Part shown: in pieces, positions 15,764 to 21,960 of the stretch
Layout of the letters: every line of letters starts with the position of its first letter
How positions within the stretch are numbered: position 1 is the first letter of the stretch
Virus record (IMG/VR): IMGVR_UViG_3300015360_000217
Span: 1-21,960 of that record
Strand: one strand, 5' to 3'
DNA: 21,960 bases
Origin: a virus
Notes under the pieces: generated by a model
The model's input: the letters and a program-made list of their open reading frames with translations, nothing else
Databases searched by the model: none
Told to the model about the DNA's origin: nothing
Translations under genes and position numbers: made by a program

Positions 15764-16335
15764 CCCTCTCAGCTTTACAGCTGGCCGAGCTGGTGCGACC
15801 TGCACCTAAGGTAGTGTATTTCATGGAGTTACAGTTCACTACTGGAGTCCAGTACCTTAGCACTTGGAACAGAAACTTCACTTGGAATGCCCAGTTGTGG
15901 ATAGGTCTAGGTGGACTGGTCAGTGTAACTGAGATAACCGAATCTGAAAGTGTAGCCAGCAATCCCCTGTCATTTAATCTAAATGCCGCGGATCCATCGT
16001 GGATTGCTCTGGCCGTAGGTAATGACACTGTATACAGACGTAGATTAGCCCTGCTTTATATGTGTCCACTAGGTGATGACGGTCAACTAGTAGGTGCACC
16101 CCAGCTGTGCTGGCGAGGCCGAATGGATGCAGTGGCTGCAGGTATAGGCAATAACAGTGCGTCCATCAGTCTGAAGTGCGAAACGGCCTCCTTTGCATTC
16201 AAGCGGAGACCCTCGTTACGGATCAATGCTATTCAGCAAAAATTGACTTATCCTACAGACACAGGCTTTGATTATCTATCTGACTTAATAGATAAGCCTC
16301 AATTGTGGCTATCAAAGTTATTCCAGACCAAATGA
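15760..16335 (+). CDS. Tail tip assembly / hub protein (minor tail)
   Basis: A 191-residue protein in an ATGA overlap with the previous gene; GAGGA (15746-15750) is nine bases before the start. The pattern 'VVYFMELQFTTGVQYLSTWN', 'TWNAQLWIGLGGLVSVTEIT', 'LSFNLNAADPSWIALAV', then 'RRRLALLYMCPLGDDG' and 'LCWRGRMDAVAAGIG' follows a tail protein type found between the distal tail protein and the NlpC/P60-like or DUF6950 protein in many siphophages of proteobacteria: a 'W.G.G.l..i..i.E' strand, an 'L.f.ls' strand and a 'G.md' strand. It is the positional counterpart of lambda gpL. The C-terminus (LIDKPQLWLSKLFQTK) is short and basic. Confidence 0.65.
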   Translation: MTLSALQLAELVRPAPKVVYFMELQFTTGVQYLSTWNRNFTWNAQLWIGLGGLVSVTEITESESVASNPLSFNLNAADPSWIALAVGNDTVYRRRLALLYMCPLGDDGQLVGAPQLCWRGRMDAVAAGIGNNSASISLKCETASFAFKRRPSLRINAIQQKLTYPTDTGFDYLSDLIDKPQLWLSKLFQTK

Positions 16336-16694
16336 TTTTAGCAGAGTACATACACTCTAAATTGGACTTACCCTTTGCTTGGGGATCCAATGATTGTGTC
16401 ACATTCGTGCTAGGTTGGGTGGAGATACATACAGGTTGCAACCATAAATCCAGCTTGCAACCCTGGCTTTCGGAGATTGAGGCTGTTAAAGCCATTAAGG
16501 CCGCTGGTGGCTTACTCCACAAGTGCAATGAATTATTCAAGCCCGTTAACCCTTTAGCGGCTGTAGACGGGGATATTGCTTTAATAGATCGAACCGTATA
16601 TCTATTCAGTGGACCCAACATAGTGGGCCCAGGTAGTAGTGGATTAGTTTTCGATGATCGAATGAGGGTCAAATGCGCTTGGTCATATTCTTAA
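16332..16694 (+). CDS. DUF6950-type tail protein (NlpC/P60-like cysteine motif)
   Basis: A 120-residue protein starting at ATG 16332 in an ATGA overlap with the gene before; GTG 16305 (nine more residues) is possible but has no better ribosome binding site. It has the family pattern 'ILAEYIHSKLDLPFAWGSND' with the Cys directly after Asp (WGSNDC, Cys about residue 22), 'VLGWVEIHTG', 'AVDGDIALIDR' and a C-terminal 'SSGLVFDD...CAWSY'. The invariant W-G-x-x-D-C resembles the catalytic Cys region of NlpC/P60-like peptidases, and in lambda the gpK counterpart at this position is such an enzyme. Whether this short protein is active is not visible; no clear catalytic His is seen. It overlaps the tip protein gene by 22 bases. 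Confidence 0.7.
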   Translation: MILAEYIHSKLDLPFAWGSNDCVTFVLGWVEIHTGCNHKSSLQPWLSEIEAVKAIKAAGGLLHKCNELFKPVNPLAAVDGDIALIDRTVYLFSGPNIVGPGSSGLVFDDRMRVKCAWSYS

Positions 16695-19690
16695 GTCTGG
16701 CGTTACTGTCAGCACCAGCCTACGCCGACCCTGTGTCGTTGGTCACGGCCGTGTACGCCTTTTTCGTAGCTTTGACGGTTGTCGAGGTGATAGCCTTAGT
16801 CGCTGTCACCATATCCATTGCCACTACGGTTTATGGATCCAAGCAAGCCAAAAAGCAGGGTAGACGGGTTGGGGCCGGGGCCGTAGCTGAAGACCGATTT
16901 GCCACTCAGGTAACCAACGAGTCACCTCACCTGTATATATATGGCCGAGCAAGGGTCCCAGCCAGAATAGTAGCGGTGCTTACATCTGGAGCTAAGGACG
17001 AATTTAAGCATATCGTCTGTGTATTTGCCTCTCACGAATGTGATGCATTCGAGGACATATTCATAGATGGTAAGTCCTTAGGGGTCCTGGATGCTAGTGG
17101 CTTCCCTACATCAGGTGACTACGTTAGGACCGAAACCAGCTCTCGATCCCAAACTGTATCAGGGGACTCAGGTATAAAGTTTCTGAGCTTCACCCCTTCC
17201 GACCCACCCCTCTGTGTAACGACGGTCCAGAATGAGGATATCGGCTGGAATAATCAGCAGACGTTAACCCAATCAGTTCATTACACATGGAATTCTGGTG
17301 ACAACTTTATAACTGTACTGATTGATCAGGCAGGCCCTATCGAGGTTAGTGCTAATTCAGTGTCTAGCAACTCGGGCGTGAGAGTGCTGAGAAAATTGGG
17401 CCTCCCAAATCAAACCGTGGAATCTGTTACCAACTCTGAATTAGGTTCTTTATGGCCTTCTACAGCTGTGTTAGCCGACCATACTTACGCCATTGTCAGA
17501 ATAAACCTCAATTGGCCTGAATTTCAGCGAGGCCTTCCGTCCATTGACGCCTTGCTTCGAGGTAAGAAGCTTTATGATCCACGTACGGACACTTCGTACT
17601 GGAGCCGCAACAATGCATTGGCCACCTATGATTACCTAATAGGCCCAGTGTGCCAGGTGTCTTCTTCAGATATACCTCTAGCTGATCTTATTACCAGTTC
17701 TAACACATGTGATGAGGTCATACTTCCAGTTGGATTCGGAGGTCCTTCACTGATTAGAGCCCGATACACCTTTGATGGGTTGGTCAATAGTGATAGAGAT
17801 CCAAATGAGATATTAGAAGCCATGGCTGAATCCATGGCCGGATTCATAGATGCCACAACTTGGTCCATAACAGCTGGCAAGTACGTGGCCCCGGTTCTAA
17901 CCCTCAATCAGACTGATGTCGTAGGATCCTTAACCATAAATCCGGCCTTTTCGGACGCCAGTATAAGTAATGGCGTGAAAGGCCGATTCGTATCCCGTGC
18001 GGCTAATTACTTAGAGACGGAATTTAAGCCGTATCAAGACGCTGTCTACCGGGCTGCAGATGGTTATGACGTATACTTGAACCGTAACTATGAATTTACG
18101 GATGAACTATCTCGTGTACACAACCTAAACGCTATTTTAATTGAGGACATCCGTAACGGCTTCACAATTGCGGCTGAATTCAGCCATAAAGCATGGGGCA
18201 TCAAGGTTGGGCAGAGAGTGGCTATCAATATGCCATTCTTCGGGATACCTGATAACAAGGTATTCAGGGTGATTGATAAGTCGTATGGGTATAAATCCCA
18301 AGTAACCCTGACACTTAAAGAGGACGATGCCAGTATATGGGATCAATCTCCCGCTGTATTGGTGGATGCCACGCCCAATAGCAATCTGGCCAACCCGTTC
18401 TACGTAGCCCCTATTACAGGTTTGACTGGAATTAGTAACACATCTACTCTGCTGAAGAGTTCGGATGGCTCCATATCTGCTAGACTCCTGATGACTTGGA
18501 CTGCTGCAGTTACAGCGTCTGTATTCAATGGTGGAGAAATAGAGTTGGAGTGGTCCCAAGTAGGTGATACAGTGTGGACCGGCATTACTTTATCAGGTAA
18601 CTCCACCAGCGGCTACTGTGACAACGTAGTAGATGGGTATTTCTACACCGTACGCATACGTGGCGTTAATCCGTACCAGAATGTGAAGGGTGATTGGAGA
18701 ACCCACCGTCTGCAGGCCATAGGTAAATCAGCCTTGCCGGCCAACGTTGCTGGATTCACGTTTGCAAAGGTCTTTAACGGTATACAATTCACCTGGAACC
18801 CTTTAGCTGAGGTGGACTACAGTCGCAGCATTATCCATATTGAAGCTGTATGGAGCAATGCTACACCCCCTCTATTCGCCGGTCCAGGCAACAAATTCTT
18901 ATGGTACTACCCTGGGCCAGGCACTTTTACGGCCTTGATCAAACATGAAGACACCTCTGGCAACCGCAGTGCCACAGCTGCTCCAGTGACATTTACAGTC
19001 TCTATTGACAGCCTATTGTCTAGAGCTGAGAAGCCCGATATAATACTTGAGCTAGAGATCATCCTTGATGAGCAATCCGGTATAGGTGCTCGCGCCACTG
19101 CTTACGGTATAACCACTGAGAAGAGTGCTTACGATAACTCTATAACAGGCTTAGTGACGTATTTGAACAGTCTCTCACCTGCCTATACAGACCTTAATAC
19201 CGACACTGTCATAGTGGGTACAGCATTACGTACAGCCTTTTATAATGTACTCATAGCCCGCCAGGCTTTACTGAATAAGATAGCTGAAATAGCTGGCACG
19301 CGGGCCGTGTGGAACGGCGTAGGTAGTGTGCCTGCAAATATCGCCACAGCCGGAGATTCACCTGCTAACCCAATTCTAAATAGCGACCTGGTAGTTAATG
19401 CCAATGGATCCTTAAATGCGGGTTCTGGTGCACCTAATTTGGGCAGTATAGCCGGTCAGATAACATCCGGACAATTTAGCGATGACTTCTTCATCCTCAA
19501 CGCCGATGGGGACAATATCACAGTTGAAATGCGCTGGAATAGGACTGCCGGAGGTTGGGCGTCCATATACTGGGATGGCGTTAATATGACCACCAATAAG
19601 CCATTTATACCTCAACAGCTAGGCATTAATCAGATAGAAGCTAGTCTGCCCGCAACCCCCTTCGCTTATCAAGTTTGCATTGTACCATGA
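16673..19690 (+). CDS. Tail tip attachment protein, J-like, with signal-peptide-like N-terminus
   Basis: A 1005-residue protein; GAGGG (16664-16668) lies four bases before ATG 16673. Residues 1-19 (MRLVIFLSLALLSAPAYA) look like a cleavable signal peptide with an A-Y-A cut site, and residues about 28-54 form a second hydrophobic segment. From residue 65 the protein is J-like: RVGAGAVAEDRFATQVTNES, 'LYIYGRARVPARIVAVL', a baseplate-hub-like core with the 'YDPRTDTSYWSRNNALATYD' motif (a 'YDPR...w..NpAlv..d' motif typical of gpJ), then fibronectin-type III-like beta domains from about 600 to 790. The last ~165 residues contain a helical stretch (YNVLIARQALLNKIAEI) and a beta-rich end that likely contacts the receptor or fibre. 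It overlaps the glycosyltransferase gene by ATGA. Confidence 0.88.
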   Translation: MRLVIFLSLALLSAPAYADPVSLVTAVYAFFVALTVVEVIALVAVTISIATTVYGSKQAKKQGRRVGAGAVAEDRFATQVTNESPHLYIYGRARVPARIVAVLTSGAKDEFKHIVCVFASHECDAFEDIFIDGKSLGVLDASGFPTSGDYVRTETSSRSQTVSGDSGIKFLSFTPSDPPLCVTTVQNEDIGWNNQQTLTQSVHYTWNSGDNFITVLIDQAGPIEVSANSVSSNSGVRVLRKLGLPNQTVESVTNSELGSLWPSTAVLADHTYAIVRINLNWPEFQRGLPSIDALLRGKKLYDPRTDTSYWSRNNALATYDYLIGPVCQVSSSDIPLADLITSSNTCDEVILPVGFGGPSLIRARYTFDGLVNSDRDPNEILEAMAESMAGFIDATTWSITAGKYVAPVLTLNQTDVVGSLTINPAFSDASISNGVKGRFVSRAANYLETEFKPYQDAVYRAADGYDVYLNRNYEFTDELSRVHNLNAILIEDIRNGFTIAAEFSHKAWGIKVGQRVAINMPFFGIPDNKVFRVIDKSYGYKSQVTLTLKEDDASIWDQSPAVLVDATPNSNLANPFYVAPITGLTGISNTSTLLKSSDGSISARLLMTWTAAVTASVFNGGEIELEWSQVGDTVWTGITLSGNSTSGYCDNVVDGYFYTVRIRGVNPYQNVKGDWRTHRLQAIGKSALPANVAGFTFAKVFNGIQFTWNPLAEVDYSRSIIHIEAVWSNATPPLFAGPGNKFLWYYPGPGTFTALIKHEDTSGNRSATAAPVTFTVSIDSLLSRAEKPDIILELEIILDEQSGIGARATAYGITTEKSAYDNSITGLVTYLNSLSPAYTDLNTDTVIVGTALRTAFYNVLIARQALLNKIAEIAGTRAVWNGVGSVPANIATAGDSPANPILNSDLVVNANGSLNAGSGAPNLGSIAGQITSGQFSDDFFILNADGDNITVEMRWNRTAGGWASIYWDGVNMTTNKPFIPQQLGINQIEASLPATPFAYQVCIVP

Positions 19691-20955
19691 TCTCAGTCTT
19701 CACACCTGTCCATGCAAAGGCCGCGCCATTTTTACAGGCGACGTACGAATCCCTATGTGCTCAAACATTTGCGGATTGGGAATGGGTGGTGGTCACCAAT
19801 GCGGGCGGATGTATACCTGAAGACATAGCAGCTGATTTGCGTGTGAAGATATTCCCAGCGGACGATGATCAAGGTTACCCTCACAACTTTATCGGCAGAC
19901 TGAAGGGCTTTGCCTGTAGTAAGGCTACGGGCGAGATACTTGTAGAGCTGGATGCGGATGACTTACTGACCTCCAATGCCTTGCATGAGATTAGCCTGGC
20001 TTTTCAAGACTCTGCCGTGGCCATGGTCTACTCCAACAGTGCTGAATTTAAGGATGGTACGTGGGAGCCCAATACTTACTCTGAGCACTTTGGGTGGAGA
20101 ACCAGGCCCTTCTTCTATAAGGGGCACGCTCTTATTGAGATGCTGGGCTGGCCAGTGAGTGCCCAAATGATGAGGCAAATTTTCTGGGCGCCGAATCATG
20201 TCAGGGCTTGGAGGACTTGTGCGTATCACGCACTGGGCGGGCACAATCAGACCATTAAGACGGGTGATGACCACGACCTGTGCTGTAGGTTCTACATTGC
20301 CCACGGCGAGCGCGGCGTCAAGCACATTGACAAGTGTCTGTATGTATACCGAGTCCACGCTGAGAACTCCTGTGCAACGGCCAACGGAGAGGTGCAATTG
20401 CAAACGGCTGCCAACTACATGCGATATCGAGTTGATATGGCTATTCGGTGGGCCCACGACAAGGGTTTAGACCTCATAGACATTGGGGGCAGACTGAACG
20501 CTTTGCCAGGGTTCACCACCGTAGACCTGTTTGATGCTGACATTACAGCAGATTTGAATGGTAAATGGCCGTTCGAAGACAGTACTGTAGGAGTCCTTCG
20601 TTGCTCACATGTGTTAGAGCACTTGAAGGACCCTGTGCACTCCATGAACGAGGCATTCAGAGTGCTAGCCCCAGGTGGTTGGATGTTTATTGAAGTACCC
20701 TCTACGGATGGGCGAGGGGCCTTCCAAGACCCTACGCATGTGTCCTTTTGGAACTCTAATTCCATGTGGTACTATACAAGTGAAGAGTTCTCTCGCTTTG
20801 TGCCTGCATTTAAGGGTCGCTTCCAAAACAGCCTAACAGTCAACTATTTCCCAGGTCAATTCGAGCAGGATCACAACATAGTAGTGGTACAAGCCGACTT
20901 GATTGCTGTAAAAGGCAGCTACGCCCTTCGGCCCGTTGGACAAGTGCTGATTTAA
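19687..20955 (+). CDS. Fused glycosyltransferase (GT2) and SAM methyltransferase-like protein
   Basis: A 422-residue, two-domain protein from ATG 19687, in an ATGA overlap with the tip gene (a TTG at 19675 would add four residues). Residues 1-~225 form a family-2 glycosyltransferase: ISVFTPVHAKAAPFL start, 'LCAQTFADWEWVVV' acceptor of the Rossmann strand, 'GEILVELDADDLL' with the D-x-D metal motif at D89-D91, and TGDDHDL (192-198) where the catalytic acid is expected. Residues about 261-385 resemble class I methyltransferases: a degenerate glycine motif (LIDIGGRLNALPGF, lacking GxGxG), 'TVDLFDADITADLNGKWPF', then 'CSHVLEHLKDPVHSMNEAFR', 'VLAPGGWMFIEVPS' and 'DPTHVSF'. This is the 'vLEHl.dp...l.e..RvLkPGG' pattern. 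The substrate is unknown. Overlap with the tip gene and adjacency to the fibre suggest it acts during late assembly. Confidence 0.85.
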   Translation: MISVFTPVHAKAAPFLQATYESLCAQTFADWEWVVVTNAGGCIPEDIAADLRVKIFPADDDQGYPHNFIGRLKGFACSKATGEILVELDADDLLTSNALHEISLAFQDSAVAMVYSNSAEFKDGTWEPNTYSEHFGWRTRPFFYKGHALIEMLGWPVSAQMMRQIFWAPNHVRAWRTCAYHALGGHNQTIKTGDDHDLCCRFYIAHGERGVKHIDKCLYVYRVHAENSCATANGEVQLQTAANYMRYRVDMAIRWAHDKGLDLIDIGGRLNALPGFTTVDLFDADITADLNGKWPFEDSTVGVLRCSHVLEHLKDPVHSMNEAFRVLAPGGWMFIEVPSTDGRGAFQDPTHVSFWNSNSMWYYTSEEFSRFVPAFKGRFQNSLTVNYFPGQFEQDHNIVVVQADLIAVKGSYALRPVGQVLI

Positions 20956-20956
20956 T

Positions 20957-21960
20957 ATGGCCACCCTATACGTCCGTAATGCGGCAAACACTGCCTGGAT
21001 AACCATTGGCGGTGCGCAAGGTCCTCAAGGATTCCAAGGCCCCCAAGGATTCCAAGGGTTTACGGGTGTCCAGGGTCCACAAGGTATTACGGGTAACCAA
21101 GGCTCTCAAGGTTTGATTGGTGTCCAAGGCTCGCAAGGTCAGCAGGGCACGGGTGAAGAGGGTCCACAAGGTACTCAAGGTAACCAGGGCCCTCAGGGCC
21201 AGAGTGGTAACCAGGGCTCGCAAGGTCAGCAGGGCACGGGTGCACAGGGTCCACAAGGCACTCAAGGTGACCAAGGCTCTCAAGGTCTGATTGGTGTCCA
21301 AGGCTCGCAAGGTCAGCAGGGCACGGGTGAAGAGGGTCCACAAGGTACTCAAGGTAACCAAGGCCCTCAGGGCCAGAGTGGTAACCAGGGCTCGCAAGGT
21401 CAGCAGGGCACGGGTGCACAGGGTCCACAAGGTAACCAAGGGGCCCTTGGGGCTACAGGTATAAATTACAGAGGTAACTGGGCTAACACTGCCTACGCGG
21501 TGAATGATGCCGTCGCCTCTGCTGGAACCACATATATTTGCATACTGGCTCACACTAATTTCGTACCTCCAAACGCCACTTATTGGAACGTCCTGTCTTT
21601 GCAAGGGACTCAGGGCTCTCAAGGTAATCAGGGCAACAATGGCAGCCAAGGCAACCAAGGCCAGACCGGCCAGCAAGGCTCGCCTGGACAACAGGGTAGC
21701 CAGGGCCTTAAAGGTACCCAGGGCAACAATGGCAGCCAAGGTAACCAAGGTCAAACCGGTCAGCAAGGCTCGCCTGGACAACAGGGTAGCCAGGGCCTTA
21801 AAGGTACCCAGGGCAACCCAGGCTTTCAAGGCAACCAAGGTCAAACCGGCCAGCAAGGCTCGCCTGGACAACAGGGTAGCCAGGGCCTTAAAGGTGCCCA
21901 GGGCAACCCAGGCTTTCAAGGTACCCAAGGCAACGCCGGAAGCCAGGGTAATAATGGACC
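20957..21960 (+). CDS. Collagen-like (Gly-X-Gln) tail fibre protein, 3' partial
   Basis: The frame from ATG 20957, one base after the previous stop, stays open to the window edge: 334 whole codons plus two bases, so the gene continues. A short head (MATLYVRNAANTAWITIGG, residues 1-19) may attach to the tip. It is followed by Gly-X-Y triplets, most with Gln in the third place (GPQ, GFQ, GSQ, GNQ), broken by GTGEEG and similar. Residues about 168-216 leave the triplets: YRGNWANTAYAVNDAVASAG, TYICILAHTNFVPP and YWNVLS, a carbohydrate-binding-like module (family 5/12 type). Triplets then restart. Such repeats form trimeric collagen-like rods in phage fibres. No strong ribosome binding site is seen. 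An antisense frame over the same bases is a shadow caused by the repeat composition. Confidence 0.88.
   Translation, partial: MATLYVRNAANTAWITIGGAQGPQGFQGPQGFQGFTGVQGPQGITGNQGSQGLIGVQGSQGQQGTGEEGPQGTQGNQGPQGQSGNQGSQGQQGTGAQGPQGTQGDQGSQGLIGVQGSQGQQGTGEEGPQGTQGNQGPQGQSGNQGSQGQQGTGAQGPQGNQGALGATGINYRGNWANTAYAVNDAVASAGTTYICILAHTNFVPPNATYWNVLSLQGTQGSQGNQGNNGSQGNQGQTGQQGSPGQQGSQGLKGTQGNNGSQGNQGQTGQQGSPGQQGSQGLKGTQGNPGFQGNQGQTGQQGSPGQQGSQGLKGAQGNPGFQGTQGNAGSQGNNG
21072..21432 (+). repeat. Tandem 174-bp duplication within the collagen-like gene
   Basis: Two nearly identical 174-bp units lie head to tail: for example 'ggctctcaag' starts at 21101 and again at 21275, and 'gggtccacaagg' at 21247 and 21421. 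Only a few substitutions separate them (such as TTT/TCT in the codon after CAAGGT). 174 is 58 codons, so the duplication keeps the frame and lengthens the rod. Confidence 0.9.
21631..21930 (+). repeat. 90-bp tandem repeats within the collagen-like gene
   Basis: Units beginning at 21631, 21721, 21811 and 21901 share the core 'cagcaaggctcgcctggaca' (starting near 21671, 21761, 21851). The period is 90 bp (30 codons, ten triplets), so frame is kept. The copies are almost identical at DNA level, which points to recent expansion or ongoing homogenisation. The fourth copy continues past the window. Confidence 0.9.

Noticed and set aside
21436-21450. Palindrome CCAAGGGGCCCTTGG as a regulatory site
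   Set aside because: It lies within the Gly-X-Y coding repeats, where GGN codons and CAA/CCN codons easily create such symmetry.
20966-21928. Long antisense open frame (320 codons) over the collagen-like gene
   Set aside because: It mirrors the Gly-X-Gln repeats on the sense strand, has no ribosome binding site, and its translation is a repetitive Leu/Ala/Thr sequence. The sense frame starts in place after the previous gene.

Overview
The window looks like the packaging, head and tail region of a long-tailed, non-contractile phage (siphophage type) or prophage infecting a Gram-negative bacterium. Every convincing gene is on the + strand. The order runs packaging, portal, scaffold, capsid, head-tail connectors, tail tube, frameshifted tail assembly chaperone, tape measure, distal tail proteins, J-like tip protein and fibre. 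There is no sheath or contractile baseplate gene. The Gram-negative host is inferred from the tail-tip gene set and the Shine-Dalgarno sites. The host genus cannot be read from the sequence.

Left part (1-3800): a dense direct-repeat array (15-mer plus 7-mer units) fills the left edge and probably continues beyond it. It is followed by a promoter-like site and a small gene that resembles small terminase / DNA-packaging proteins. Four genes then separate this gene from the large terminase: a beta-helical tailspike, a 155-residue probable virion protein, a 67-residue unknown, and a single-pass membrane protein with a coiled coil. The tailspike is in an unusual place for a receptor-binding protein.

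Head part (3800-10250): large terminase (TerL), DUF4055-type portal, scaffold and major capsid protein. The capsid gene has its own 205-bp leader with a promoter that matches the one at the left end (17 of 18 bases in the upstream half), and a predicted H-type RNA pseudoknot. Four connector or completion genes follow, most of them start-stop overlapping.

Tail part (10250-19690): a tail tube protein carrying an inserted domain near its N-terminus, a G / GT chaperone pair made by -1 frameshifting on GGGAAAG, a 957-residue tape measure, three distal-tail assembly genes, and a 1005-residue J-like tip protein that begins with a signal-peptide-like segment and a second hydrophobic segment.

Right part (19690-21960): a two-domain enzyme (family-2 glycosyltransferase plus SAM methyltransferase-like domain) overlaps the tip gene. 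It is followed at once by a collagen-like (Gly-X-Gln) fibre gene that runs off the right edge. The pairing suggests enzymatic decoration of the fibre or another virion protein, but that is inference.

Most promising for follow-up are the repeat array beside the TerS-like gene, the capsid-gene leader (paired promoter, palindrome, pseudoknot), and the glycosyltransferase-methyltransferase / collagen-like fibre cassette.
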